A stretch of 64,000 nucleotides of DNA from Trujillonella humicola (GTDB lineage: Bacteria; Actinomycetota; Actinomycetes; Mycobacteriales; Geodermatophilaceae): NCBI RefSeq assembly GCF_046233715.1, contig NZ_JBJNRJ010000005.1:90633-154632 (forward strand), in the 5' to 3' direction. The notes below the pieces were generated by a model. It made no database searches. It saw nothing but the letters and a program-made list of their open reading frames with translations, and was not told the DNA's origin. Below, piece after piece: positions 1 to 8,049 of this stretch. Within the stretch, counting starts at the first letter, position 1. Every line of letters begins with the position of its first letter. Position numbers and translations under genes: made by a program.

Positions 1-769
1 CGGCGAGGGCGTCGGTGAGCCGGCGGGCCGCGGCCAGGGCGGCCGCGCCGGCGGCGGCGGCCGTGCCCGCGTCGCGGACCAGGGCGACCACCCCGCCGGC
101 GCCCGGGACCAGGGCGGGCAGCGCGGCCAGCGCCGCGATCCCGGAGAGCGCGAGGGCGACCACCGCCAGGGCCTGGGCCGAGCGCCGGTGACCGGTGCTG
201 AGCTGGTCGCTGCGCCAGGCGGCGACGGCGGTCGCCCCCCACAGCGCGGACAGCGCCAGGCAGGCGCCCGCGGCCGCCGGCCGGGTGAGTGCCGGTGCCG
301 CGGCGCTCGCGCCGACCGCGGCCGCACCGGCCAGCGCCAGCGCCAGGAGCCCGGCCGTGACGGGGCGCCGGCGTGATCCCGCGCCGGGGAAGGCGCGCAG
401 CACGATGGCGGCGGCCGTGGCGGCGACGGCGAGGTGGGCGGCCGCGGGCAGCGCCGGCCCGGCGCCGTCGACGAGAGCTCCGGTGACCACCCCGGCCGGC
501 CGGCTCAGGCCGACGAGCAGCAGCCCCACGCCCACCGACCGGGTGGTCTCGTTGCCGGTGACCCGCCACCGCAGCAGGTGGCCGCAGCCGGCCGCCAGGA
601 AACCCAGGGTCGCCGCGACGAGGAGCACCTCGTGCCGCGCCTCTGCCCGGCCCACCGCGAGGACGGCGACGGCGGCAGCGACGGCGATCACGGCGGCCGC
701 GACGCGTGCGGCGCCAAGCCGCCGGCAGGTGCGCCGCACCGCGCTCGCGGCGGTGTTCGTGCTGGTCAT
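1..769 (-). CDS. Polytopic membrane protein, N-terminal part (possible sensor histidine kinase), cut by left edge
   Basis: The minus strand stays open from an ATG at 769 to the window edge, giving about 256 residues without a stop. After a short basic N-terminus there are about seven hydrophobic stretches (near residues 23-40, 47-66, 79-100, 109-127, 137-157, 165-185 and 198-221), followed by what looks like the start of a cytoplasmic Ala-rich helix. Motifs such as HLLRWRVTGNE resemble the membrane-sensor half of actinobacterial two-component histidine kinases, but the kinase domains would lie outside the window, so that role is inference. It is divergent from the TasA-like gene across 254 bases. 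A G-rich run just upstream could be the ribosome binding site. That it is a membrane protein is well supported; its function is not. Confidence 0.7.
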   Translation of the reverse strand, partial: MTSTNTAASAVRRTCRRLGAARVAAAVIAVAAAVAVLAVGRAEARHEVLLVAATLGFLAAGCGHLLRWRVTGNETTRSVGVGLLLVGLSRPAGVVTGALVDGAGPALPAAAHLAVAATAAAIVLRAFPGAGSRRRPVTAGLLALALAGAAAVGASAAAPALTRPAAAGACLALSALWGATAVAAWRSDQLSTGHRRSAQALAVVALALSGIAALAALPALVPGAGGVVALVRDAGTAAAAGAAALAAARRLTDALA

Positions 770-1023
770 GGGCAGGACCCCCCGTGGTCTGGGCGCCAGC
801 AGACCACGGTGGGGCGACTCCATCGGTGGATCGCTCCGCCGGGCGCGAGGCGCCTGCGGCGCGCGGGTCGGCTGGGGCGAACGAGGTCGGAGTGGGACCG
901 CGATCGACAGTTCTGACGATGTCCGGTGCGGTGGCCCACCGGGAGGGTCGAGGTCGACTGCCGCGGCGCCGTGCCCGGTGAGAGTGCCGTCGTCCGACGG
1001 GGACATCGACAGGGAGTTCCACC

Positions 1024-1776
1024 GTGAAGAAGATCGCCATCGCCTCCGCCGCCATGGGCGGGGTCGCCCTCATCGCCTTCGGCGCCGGCGGCACCTTCGC
1101 CGCCTTCAGCGACACGGCGGAGACCTCCGGCGAGGTCGGCGCCGGCACCCTCGTGCTGAGCACCACCGAGGAGATCAGCACCCAGGCACGGAACCTGGAG
1201 CTCGCCCCGGGGCAGTCGACGCTCCTGGCGTTCCCGGTGCAGAACGGCGGGAACCTCCCCGGCGTCCTGACCGCCGTGGCGGCGATCCAGGACGCGCCCG
1301 ACGCCTGCGACTCCGCCTCCGAGGCCGGGTCCTGCGGCGGGCTTGAGGGCGACTTCTCCCGCTTGGCCACCGTCAGCGCCTACCAGCGGCCGGTGAACAG
1401 CGCGGTCGACTGCACCCCGACCGTCAACCTCACCTCCGCGACGCTGCTGGCCGGCGACGTGCCGCTCGCCGCCCTCGACGGCGAGCGCGTGACCGGTCAG
1501 CGACTCTCGGCGGGCCAGGTCACCTGCTTCGTGCTCCGCGTGTCCCTGGACCAGAACGTCGGCAACGAGGTCCAGGGTGACTCGGCGACGCTGACCGTCG
1601 ACCTGACGCTGGACCAGGCCACCTCGGCCCCCTCGACTCCGGGCAACAACGGCGGGGCCAACAACGGCGGGGGCAACAACGGCGGGGGCAACAACGGCGG
1701 GGCGAACAACGGCGGGGCGAACAACGGCGGGGGCAACAACGGCGGGGGCGGCGGTCGCCCGACCCCGCGGGTCTGA
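1024..1776 (+). CDS. TasA/camelysin-like secreted protein with SipW-type signal peptide
   Basis: The 250-residue product begins MKKIAIASAAMGGVALIAFG followed by GGTFAAFSDTAE, the classic SipW-dependent signal peptide in which cleavage falls just before a Phe-Ser-Asp motif. This places it in the TasA/camelysin family of surface fibre or matrix proteins. The middle is a beta-rich domain with Cys pairs (CDSASEAGSC, and Cys in DCTPT and VTCFV). From about residue 207 the chain is a low-complexity Gly/Asn repeat ending in RPTPRV, with no sortase motif. The GTG start has an AGGGAG ribosome binding site. No dedicated SipW signal peptidase is visible in the window. A strong hairpin terminator follows at 1784-1820. 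Function as a secreted fibre subunit is family-based inference. Confidence 0.8.
   Translation: MKKIAIASAAMGGVALIAFGAGGTFAAFSDTAETSGEVGAGTLVLSTTEEISTQARNLELAPGQSTLLAFPVQNGGNLPGVLTAVAAIQDAPDACDSASEAGSCGGLEGDFSRLATVSAYQRPVNSAVDCTPTVNLTSATLLAGDVPLAALDGERVTGQRLSAGQVTCFVLRVSLDQNVGNEVQGDSATLTVDLTLDQATSAPSTPGNNGGANNGGGNNGGGNNGGANNGGANNGGGNNGGGGGRPTPRV
1644..1749 (+). repeat. In-frame 15-bp tandem repeat (AACAACGGCGGG + GGC/GCG/GCC)
   Basis: Seven consecutive units encode Asn-Asn-Gly-Gly-(Gly/Ala) at the C-terminal end of the TasA-like protein. Units differ only in the last codon, so the array probably grows and shrinks by slippage or unequal recombination. It would make a flexible glycine/asparagine tail. 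Confidence 0.95.
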
Positions 1777-1783
1777 CCATCGC

Positions 1784-1820
1784 GCGAGGGCGGTCCGGGG
1801 GCTCCCCGGGCCGCCCTCGC
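1784..1820 (+). terminator. Hairpin terminator after the TasA-like gene
   Basis: A 17-bp stem (1784-1800 with 1804-1820, one G-T wobble) closes a 3-base GCT loop, eight bases after the stop codon. There is no T-run, as is common for actinobacterial terminators. Confidence 0.75.
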
Positions 1821-1891
1821 GGCGTCCGGGGCCGTCGGCGACCATGGGGAGCCGGTCCGCCGCACGGGGACCCGGGCAGAGGGAGAGGTGC

Positions 1892-3487
1892 GTGCAGCAG
1901 GGCGCGAGGATCGCCGGCCGCTACGAGCTGCGGTCGCTGCTGGCGACCGGCGGCATGGGGCAGGTCTGGCGGGCGCACGACACGCTGCTCGGCCGCGACG
2001 TCGCGCTCAAGCTGCTGCGCAGCGAGTACACCGGCGACCCCTCCTTTCTCGCCCGGTTCCGCGCCGAGGCCCGCCACACCGCGGTGCTGAGCCACCCCAA
2101 CATCGCCACCCTGTTCGACTACGGCGAGGTCCCGGCCGGACCCGGGAGCCCCGAGCACCTGGCGTACCTCGTGATGGAGCTGGTCGAGGGCGAGTCGCTG
2201 TCGCAGGCGCTGGCCCGGGAGGGCCGGCTCGACCCCGCCCGCACGGCCGACGTGCTGCGGCAGACCGCCGCGGGACTGGGGGCCGCCCACGCCATGGGCG
2301 TGGTGCACCGCGACGTGAAGCCGGGCAACGTGCTCCTCGCGCGGAACGGCACCGTCAAGCTGACCGACTTCGGCATCGCCTCGTCCGCCGCCAGCGTCCC
2401 GCTCACCGGCACCGGCCAGATCATCGGCACCGCCCACTACATCTCGCCCGAGCAGGCCCAGGGTGCCCCGGCGTCGCCGGCCAGCGACGTCTACGCCCTC
2501 GGCCTGGTCGGCTACGAGATGCTCGCCGGGCGGCGTGCCTTCGACGCCGAGAACTCGGTGCAGGTGGTGCTCAAGCAGATCAACGAGCTCCCACCGCCGC
2601 TGCCGCCGGACGTCCCGGCCGCCCTCCGCGGCCTCGTCGAGCGCGCGCTGGCCAAGGACCCCGACCGGCGGTGGCCCGACGGCACCGCGTTCCGGGACGC
2701 CGTCGACGCGCTGCCGTCCTCCCCGGACCGCGCCGCCGGCGACCGGGCGGCCACCACGGTCCTCCCGCCGCGCCCGGCCGGGTCCGCGCCCCAGGACACC
2801 CGGGTGCTGCCCGCGGTGGGTCCCGCGGCCGGCACCGCGGGTCCTCGGGCCGGCACCGCGGTCGCGGCCGGCGCCGGCCGCCGGCCCCGACGCCCCCGAC
2901 GCTCCCGGAAGGGCCTGATCGCGGCCCTGGTCGCGCTGCCGCTGCTCGCGGTGCTCGCCGTCGTGCTGGTCGCGTCGCTCGCCGGCGGCGGCGGGGGGAC
3001 GCCGGCGGACGCGGAGACGACCGAGACCGGGACGCCGACCGACGAGCCTGCGGCGACCACCGCCGCGGAGGAGCCGGCGACCGTCGACGTGGCCGCCGGT
3101 GACCACGTCGGCCGCCCGGTCGGCCTGGTGCAGGCCGAGCTGGTCGCGCTGGGCCTGCAGGTGCAGCTGCGCCCCGTCACGACCGCCGACGCCGCCGACG
3201 GCGAGGTGCTCGCCCTCGACCCCACCGGCGCGCTGACCCCCGGCACGGTGGTCACCGTGACCCACGCCGTCACCCCGCCCCCGGCACCGGCACCGCCGGC
3301 CGATCCCGGCAACGGCAACGGCAACGGGGGAGGAGGCGGTGGCAACGGGGGCGGTGGCAACGGCGGCGGGGACGACGGCGACGGCGACGGCGGTGGCAAC
3401 GGCGGCGGAGGCCGCGGGAACGGCGGCGGAGGCCGCGGGAACGGCGGCAGGGGCGGCGGGGACGACGACGGCGGCGGGGACGACTGA
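1892..3487 (+). CDS. PknB-type Ser/Thr protein kinase with transmembrane segment and PASTA-like domain
   Basis: This is a membrane-anchored eukaryotic-type kinase. I start it at the GTG at 1892, just behind GGGAGAGG, which gives 531 residues beginning MQQGARIAGRYELRSLLATG; an ATG at 1844 would add 16 unconserved residues. The kinase domain fills residues 10-270: glycine loop ATGGMGQVW, Lys40 in VALKLL, catalytic HRD at 139-141, DFG at 159-161, and ISPEQA. A proline/alanine juxtamembrane stretch precedes a single membrane helix near 341-365. An extracellular PASTA-like module (about 397-460, GDHVGRPVGLVQAELVALGL) follows, then a Gly/Asn/Asp-rich tail. The family senses cell-wall fragments and phosphorylates growth regulators. 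The gene is convergent with the RibD-like gene, only 11 bases away. Confidence 0.92.
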   Translation: MQQGARIAGRYELRSLLATGGMGQVWRAHDTLLGRDVALKLLRSEYTGDPSFLARFRAEARHTAVLSHPNIATLFDYGEVPAGPGSPEHLAYLVMELVEGESLSQALAREGRLDPARTADVLRQTAAGLGAAHAMGVVHRDVKPGNVLLARNGTVKLTDFGIASSAASVPLTGTGQIIGTAHYISPEQAQGAPASPASDVYALGLVGYEMLAGRRAFDAENSVQVVLKQINELPPPLPPDVPAALRGLVERALAKDPDRRWPDGTAFRDAVDALPSSPDRAAGDRAATTVLPPRPAGSAPQDTRVLPAVGPAAGTAGPRAGTAVAAGAGRRPRRPRRSRKGLIAALVALPLLAVLAVVLVASLAGGGGGTPADAETTETGTPTDEPAATTAAEEPATVDVAAGDHVGRPVGLVQAELVALGLQVQLRPVTTADAADGEVLALDPTGALTPGTVVTVTHAVTPPPAPAPPADPGNGNGNGGGGGGNGGGGNGGGDDGDGDGGGNGGGGRGNGGGGRGNGGRGGGDDDGGGDD

Positions 3488-3498
3488 ACCCCCGGCGG

Positions 3499-4224
3499 TC
3501 AGCCCCGCAGCGCGTACCGGGTGAACAGGACGCCGTCCTCCTCGAGCAGCTGCACCAGCCGCGGCCGCACCGGCTCGGCCAGCGCGCCCGGCAGCAGCCG
3601 CGTCTGCCCCCCGACCAGCGCGGGCGCGATCGTCAGGTCCAGCTCGTCGACGACCCCTGCGGCGAGCGCCGCGGCGAACAGCGCCGGGCCCCCCTCGCAC
3701 ACGACCTGCTCGAGCCCGCGCGCCGCCAGCTCGTCCAGCGCCCGGGGCAGGTCGACGTCGTCCTCGCCGCAGACCAGCACGGTCACGCCGGCGCCGGCCA
3801 GCGCCGCGCGCCGCGCCGGGTCCGAGGCGGCGCAGGTGACCAGGATCGTCGAGCCGTGGGCCAGCCGGTCGCCGGGCGCCGGCGAGGCGCGCCGGGAGAC
3901 GACGGCGACCGGTGCGGTCGCGGGACGGCCGAGCGCGGTCCGCAGGGCGCCGACGGCGGAGTCGGCCGCGACCGGCCGGTAGCCCTCCGCGGCCGCCGTC
4001 CCCGCGCCGACCAGCACCACGTCGGCCAGCGCCCGCAGCGTCCGGAACACCCGCTTGTCACCGGGTGACCCCAGCCCGCCGCTGCGCCCCTGGATCGCGA
4101 TGGCGCCGTCCAGCGAGCCGACGAAGTTGACGCGCACCGACCGGCCGGCCAGCCGGTAGGCCTCGGCCAGCGCGGCGTCGTCGAGGTCGTGACCGGACGC
4201 CGGGTCCGGCAGCAGGCGGCGCAC
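3499..4224 (-). CDS. RibD C-terminal-like pyrimidine reductase family protein
   Basis: The 241-residue protein has the dihydrofolate-reductase-like fold of the RibD reductase domain: VNFVGSLDGAIAIQGRSGGL near the N-terminus (substrate and NADPH site), LRALADVVLVGAGTAAAEGYRP, and VCEGGPALFAAALAAGVVDEL with LTIAPALVGG near the C-terminus. In riboflavin synthesis this domain reduces the ribosyl group of the aminopyrimidinone phosphate. Stand-alone versions are common in actinobacteria and their exact substrate is uncertain. The GTG start at 4224 is one base past the treZ stop (TGA-C-GTG), so it is probably translated by coupling to treZ. Confidence 0.85.
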   Translation of the reverse strand: MRRLLPDPASGHDLDDAALAEAYRLAGRSVRVNFVGSLDGAIAIQGRSGGLGSPGDKRVFRTLRALADVVLVGAGTAAAEGYRPVAADSAVGALRTALGRPATAPVAVVSRRASPAPGDRLAHGSTILVTCAASDPARRAALAGAGVTVLVCGEDDVDLPRALDELAARGLEQVVCEGGPALFAAALAAGVVDELDLTIAPALVGGQTRLLPGALAEPVRPRLVQLLEEDGVLFTRYALRG

Positions 4225-4225
4225 G

Positions 4226-5980
4226 TCAGGCGGTGGAGACCACGGCCGCGCTCTCCGCGGGCAGCGTCACGGTCGGGCCGTCCAACGTGGGCTCGTCACC
4301 GGTGGAGAACAGCACGCCGGTCGCCGTCCGGTCCAGGTCCACCTCGCGAGGCTCGCCCGACAGGTTGGTCACCACGCGCAGCGCGCCGCGGTGCACGACC
4401 AGCCAGCGGTCCTCGTCGTCCCAGCTCACCGCGACCGCCGACAGGTCGGGGTCGACCAGGTCCGGCTGCGCCTTGCGCAGCGCCAGCAGGGCGCGGGTGG
4501 TCGCCAGCAGCCGCGCGTGCGGCTCGCGCTCCGGCTCGGACCAGTCCAGCTTCGACCGGGTGAAGGTCTCCGGGTCCTGCGGGTCGGGGACGACGTCGGC
4601 GTCCCAGCCGTGCTCGGCGAACTCGCCGATCCGCCCCTTCGCCGTCGCCTCGCCGAGCTCGGGCTCGGGGTGGCTGGTGAAGAACTGCCACGGCGTGGTC
4701 GCGCCCCACTCCTCGCCCATGAACAGCATCGGCGTGAACGGGCTGGTCAGCACGATCGTCGCGCCGACGGCGAGCAGGCCGGGGGAGAGCGTCGCGGAGA
4801 TGCGGTCGCCGACGGCCCGGTTGCCGATCTGGTCGTGGTCCTGCAGGTAGCCGAGGAACTTCCAGCCCGGCAGCAGCGCGGTGTCCACCGGCCGGCCGTG
4901 GTGCCGCCGCCGGAAGCTCGACCAGGCGCCGTCGTGGAAGTAGGCGCCGGTCAGCGTCTTGGCCAGCCCGCCGAGCCCCGCCTCGGCGAAGTCGGCGTAG
5001 TAGCCCTGGCCCTCGCCGGTGAGCACCGAGTGCAGCGCGTGGTGGAAGTCGTCGCTCCACTGCGCGGCCAGCCCGAGGCCGCCGGCCACCCGCGGCGTCA
5101 CCATCCGCGGGTCGTTGAGGTCGCTCTCCGCGATCAGCGTCAGCGGCCGGCCGACGGCGACCGAGAGCCGGTCGACCTCCTGGGCCATCTCCTCGAGCAC
5201 GTGCGTGGCCCGCTCGTCGACCAGCGCGTGCACGGCGTCGAGCCGCAGCCCGTCGACGTGCATGTCGCGCAGCCACATCAGCGCGTTGTCGATGATGTAA
5301 CGGCGCACCTCGTCGGAGTCCGGCCCCGACAGGTTGACCGAGTCGCCCCAGGTGTTGGCGCCGCCCGGGGCGTTGATCGGCATGAACAGCGGCAGGTAGT
5401 TCCCCGACGGGCCCAGGTGGTTGTAGACGACGTCCTGGATCACGCCCAGCCCGCGCTGGTGGCAGGCGTCGACGAAGCGCTGGTAGGCCGCGGGGCCGCC
5501 GTACTCCTCCTGCACCGTGTACCAGAGCACGCCGTCGTAGCCCCAGTTGTGCGTGCCGTTGAAGCCGTTGACCGGCAGCAGCTCCACGAAGTCCACGCCG
5601 AGGTCCACCAGGTGGTCGAGCCTGCCCGCCGCGGCGTCGAGCGTGCCCTCCGGCGTGAAGGTGCCGACGTGCATCTCGTAGACGACGCCGCCGGCCAGCG
5701 GGCGGCCGGTCCAGGACCGGTCGCCCCACGCGTGGGAGGCCGCGTCGAACCGCCGGGAGGGCCCGTGCACGCCCTGCGGCTGCCGGCGGGAGCGCGGATC
5801 GGGGCGCAGCGCGTCGTCGTCGTCGAGCAGGAAGCCGTAGTCGGCCTCCGGGCCGGCGTCGACCTCGGCGCGCCACCAGCCGTCGTCGTCGCGCCGCATG
5901 TCGTGGACGGCGCCGTCGACCTGCAGGCGGACCCGCGACGGCACCGGCGCCCAGACGGTGAACTCGGCGGGCTCGGACAT
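4226..5980 (-). CDS. treZ: Malto-oligosyltrehalose trehalohydrolase
   Basis: TreZ (GH13) releases trehalose from the maltooligosyl-trehalose made by TreY. I start at MSEPAEFTVWAPVP (ATG 5980, behind GGGAGG), giving 584 residues; an upstream ATG at 6040 would add 20 unlikely residues. An N-terminal beta-sandwich (residues 1-95) precedes the barrel. The GH13 active-site set is visible: DGLRLDAVHAL (nucleophile Asp), TLIAESDLNDPR (acid/base Glu) and YLQDHDQIGNR (third Asp). The C-terminal beta domain includes DRWLVVHRGALRVVTNLSG. It lies apart from treX-treY, behind the rpf and oxidoreductase genes, all on the same strand. Confidence 0.96.
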   Translation of the reverse strand: MSEPAEFTVWAPVPSRVRLQVDGAVHDMRRDDDGWWRAEVDAGPEADYGFLLDDDDALRPDPRSRRQPQGVHGPSRRFDAASHAWGDRSWTGRPLAGGVVYEMHVGTFTPEGTLDAAAGRLDHLVDLGVDFVELLPVNGFNGTHNWGYDGVLWYTVQEEYGGPAAYQRFVDACHQRGLGVIQDVVYNHLGPSGNYLPLFMPINAPGGANTWGDSVNLSGPDSDEVRRYIIDNALMWLRDMHVDGLRLDAVHALVDERATHVLEEMAQEVDRLSVAVGRPLTLIAESDLNDPRMVTPRVAGGLGLAAQWSDDFHHALHSVLTGEGQGYYADFAEAGLGGLAKTLTGAYFHDGAWSSFRRRHHGRPVDTALLPGWKFLGYLQDHDQIGNRAVGDRISATLSPGLLAVGATIVLTSPFTPMLFMGEEWGATTPWQFFTSHPEPELGEATAKGRIGEFAEHGWDADVVPDPQDPETFTRSKLDWSEPEREPHARLLATTRALLALRKAQPDLVDPDLSAVAVSWDDEDRWLVVHRGALRVVTNLSGEPREVDLDRTATGVLFSTGDEPTLDGPTVTLPAESAAVVSTA

Positions 5981-6036
5981 GCGGGGACCTCCCGGGGACG
6001 ACGGCGGTGCGCCGATCATGCCCGGGCGGCGACGGC

Positions 6037-7005
6037 TCAACCCTCGGCCACCTGCACCACGACGCTGCCGGTCTTGCGGCCGCTCCCGGCGTACCGGTGC
6101 GCCTCCGTGATCTCCGCCAGCCCGAAGCGGCGCGGGTCCAGGAGCGGGCGGAACCGGCCCGAGCCGAGCAGGTCCGCGATCCGGCCGACCATCGCCTGGT
6201 CGTGCCGCGGGAAGGGGAAGCGCACCCGCCGGCCGGGGGACAGCGGGGACAGCAGCGCCAGGCCCACGTTCTGCCCCCTCGGCCCGAGCTCCGAGGAGGT
6301 GTAGACGCCGCGGGGTTCCAGCAGGTCCCGGCAGCGGCCGAACGTGCTCCGGCCGACCGCGTCGAACACCGCGGCGAAGCGCGTGCCGTCCGCGACGACG
6401 TCCTCGGCGCGGGCCGTGACGACCCGGTCGGCACCGAGCGCCTCGACCGCCTCCCGGTGGCCGGGGGCGACCGCGGTGACCCGGACTCCGCCGGCCGCCA
6501 GCAGCTGCACCGCCGCGGAGCCGATCGCCCCGGTCGCGCCGAGGACCAGCACGCGCTGCCCGCGGGCCACCCGCGCGACCCTGGCCATGGCCAGCGCGTA
6601 GTGCGCGCCCTCGGTGGCCGCCGCGCCCTCGGCGAAGCCGACACCGGGCGGCAGCAGCGCCACGGACGCGCTTCCGGCCACGGCCAGCAGTTCGGCGTGC
6701 GCGCCGAAGCGCCCCTCGACGTAGCCGAACACGCGCTGACCGGTCGAGAACCGGGTCACGGCGGGCCCGGTCCGCTCGACGACGCCGGCGAACTCGGTGC
6801 CCAGCACCTGCACCCGGGGCCGGGGGAACCCGGTGAGCAGCCGGACGGGGAACGGCGTTCCCGCCCGGTAGGCGCAGTCCGTGCGGTTGACCGTGGTGGC
6901 GTGCACCCGCACCAGCACGTCGCCGTCGCCGACCCGCGGCGGGTCCACGTCGAGCACGCGGACGACGTCCGGTGGCCCGTAGCGGGTGCGGACGGCGGCG
7001 CGCAC
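6037..7005 (-). CDS. Zinc-independent MDR family NAD(P)-dependent oxidoreductase
   Basis: This is a medium-chain dehydrogenase/reductase of the quinone-oxidoreductase type, 322 residues from the GTG at 7005 (VRAAVRTRYGPPDVVRVLDV, a typical MDR start). The frame is open upstream to 7176 but that part overlaps the rpf gene. The GroES-like domain contains VLVRVHATTVNRTDCAYR. The Rossmann NAD(P) motif is VLVLGATGAIGSAAVQLLAAGGVRVTAV, read in two blocks. Structural zinc cysteines are absent. The C-terminus PLLDPRRFGLAEITEAHRYA is typical. It stands between rpf and treZ; no link to trehalose chemistry is obvious. The substrate is unknown. Confidence 0.85.
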   Translation of the reverse strand: MRAAVRTRYGPPDVVRVLDVDPPRVGDGDVLVRVHATTVNRTDCAYRAGTPFPVRLLTGFPRPRVQVLGTEFAGVVERTGPAVTRFSTGQRVFGYVEGRFGAHAELLAVAGSASVALLPPGVGFAEGAAATEGAHYALAMARVARVARGQRVLVLGATGAIGSAAVQLLAAGGVRVTAVAPGHREAVEALGADRVVTARAEDVVADGTRFAAVFDAVGRSTFGRCRDLLEPRGVYTSSELGPRGQNVGLALLSPLSPGRRVRFPFPRHDQAMVGRIADLLGSGRFRPLLDPRRFGLAEITEAHRYAGSGRKTGSVVVQVAEG

Positions 7006-7059
7006 CCCCGGACCGTAGCGGCCTGCGCCGACCGCCGGGCGGGGCCGTACCGCCGGTGG

Positions 7060-7079
7060 CCGGCCGGTGTCCCGGCCGG
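7060..7079 (-). terminator. Hairpin after rpf
   Basis: A perfect 8-bp stem (CCGGCCGG at 7060-7067 and 7072-7079) with a 4-base loop lies about 15 bases beyond the rpf stop codon, inside a longer imperfect GC-rich inverted repeat (7050-7090). Confidence 0.5.
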
Positions 7080-7094
7080 ACCGCCGGCGGCCGG

Positions 7095-7691
7095 TCAGAC
7101 GGCCAGCCGCTGCCCGACGTAGATCCTGTTCGGATCGCCGACCGTGCCCCGGTTCATCGCCCAGAGGGCGCGCCACCCGCCGTCCACGCCCTGGGCCCGC
7201 GCGATCTTGGCGAGGGTGTCCCCGGGCCGGACGACGTAGCTGCCGGAGGCGGCCGGCGCCGCGGCCGCGGGGCGTGCGGCCGGGGCCGGCGCCGGGGGAG
7301 CCGGTGCCGCCGCGGCCGGGGTGCTCCCGCCGCGCAGGTGCCGGCCGCAGGTCGGCCAGGCGCCGACGCCCTGCCCGACGAGCACCCGCTCGGCCACCGC
7401 GATCTGCTGCGCGGGGGTGGCCAGGTCGGCGCGGGGGGCGTACTGCAGCCCGCCGTAGCCCACCCAGGTCGGCTGGTAGAACTGCAGCCCGCCGTAGTAC
7501 CCGTTACCGGTGTTGATGCTCCAGTTGCCGCCGGACTCGCACTGGGCGACGCCGCTCCAGTCGTGCCCGGGGGCGGCGCCCGCGGGTGCGGCCATCAGGC
7601 CGATCCCGAGGGCCGCGGAGCCGACGGCGACGGCGCCGCCGCGCAGGAGCGTCCGGATGCGGGCGCGCGAGGGCGCACGGTGCTGGGACAT
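7095..7691 (-). CDS. Resuscitation-promoting factor-like muralytic transglycosylase with LysM
   Basis: The 198-residue secreted protein has a signal peptide (residues 1-40, ending AAPAGAA), then an Rpf/lysozyme-like domain (HDWSGVAQCESGGNWSINTG, catalytic Glu52, paired Cys in QCES and PTCG), an Ala/Pro linker, and a C-terminal LysM peptidoglycan-binding module (YVVRPGDTLAKIARAQG to IYVGQRLAV). Rpf enzymes cut peptidoglycan glycan strands and help dormant actinobacterial cells to resume growth. The ATG at 7691 is preceded by GGGAGG. The 5' leader is a c-di-AMP riboswitch, a known partner of rpf genes in actinobacteria. It interrupts the trehalose gene cluster. Confidence 0.95.
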   Translation of the reverse strand: MSQHRAPSRARIRTLLRGGAVAVGSAALGIGLMAAPAGAAPGHDWSGVAQCESGGNWSINTGNGYYGGLQFYQPTWVGYGGLQYAPRADLATPAQQIAVAERVLVGQGVGAWPTCGRHLRGGSTPAAAAPAPPAPAPAARPAAAAPAASGSYVVRPGDTLAKIARAQGVDGGWRALWAMNRGTVGDPNRIYVGQRLAV

Positions 7692-7710
7692 GGTGATCCT
7701 CCCGATCACC
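7692..7710 (-). promoter_or_regulatory. Hairpin holding the rpf Shine-Dalgarno in its loop
   Basis: GGTGATC and GATCACC (7-bp perfect stem, 7704-7710 with 7692-7698) enclose a loop GGGAG that is the core of the ribosome binding site, ending right at the ATG. The outer stem base (7710) is also the last base of riboswitch helix P1, so the two helices compete or stack. I infer this to be the expression platform. Confidence 0.6.
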
Positions 7711-7840
7711 GCCTGCGAGGTGAGCTGTCGGGTTCGGGCGGATCGGTGCCCGGCCGCGCAGAGGCGGCTTCACCCCGGGGCGCGCGTGCGCGCCCGATGG
7801 GTCCCCCGCCTCCGTCCTCGATGGGTCGAGGTCAGGCGTG
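7708..7840 (-). ncRNA. ydaO/yuaA-type c-di-AMP riboswitch
   Basis: Read on the minus strand, the conserved blocks appear in order: a P1 strand CGCCTG (7838-7833), a perfect hairpin CCTCGACCCATCGAGG (7831-7816), GGAGGCGGGGGACCCA (7813-7798), GGGGTGAAGCCGC (7776-7764), CCGACAGCTCACCTCG (7731-7716) and the closing P1 strand CAGGCG (7715-7710). This is the recognised pattern of the ydaO element, which binds cyclic di-AMP and in actinobacteria commonly precedes cell-wall lytic genes. It lies directly upstream of rpf. Binding normally lowers downstream expression. Confidence 0.88.
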
Positions 7841-7975
7841 CGGCGGACGGAGTTCGGCGGACCGCGGCCTGGTGCCGAGCGCGCGTGTTGCGCCGTGCAC
7901 ACGCAGAGCCTGGGTGCTGCGGCGGTGTCCGGCCCCTCGGCGGCGCCGGGTCCCCCGGGGTGTCGTCGGCGTGGC

Positions 7976-8032
7976 GGCGACAGGCCGGGCCGGGGAGCGC
8001 CGGCCGTCCCCGGCCCGTCACAGCCTGTCGCC
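7976..8032 (-). terminator. Hairpin terminator after treY
   Basis: Outer arms GGCGACAGGC and GCCTGTCGCC (7976-7985 and 8023-8032) pair perfectly and enclose an inner GC stem (CCGGGG with CCCCGG). It begins 17 bases past the treY stop and separates the treX-treY unit from the riboswitch-controlled rpf. Confidence 0.75.
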
Positions 8033-8049
8033 GGAGGTCGCGGTCCCTC

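Noticed and set aside
1640..1750. CRISPR-like array
   Set aside because: The repeats are contiguous 15-bp coding units without spacers; they encode the tail of the secreted protein. No CRISPR array or cas gene is present.
7005..7176. Earlier start for the MDR oxidoreductase
   Set aside because: The added 57 residues are Arg-rich, overlap the rpf coding end and precede a typical MDR N-terminus at 7005.
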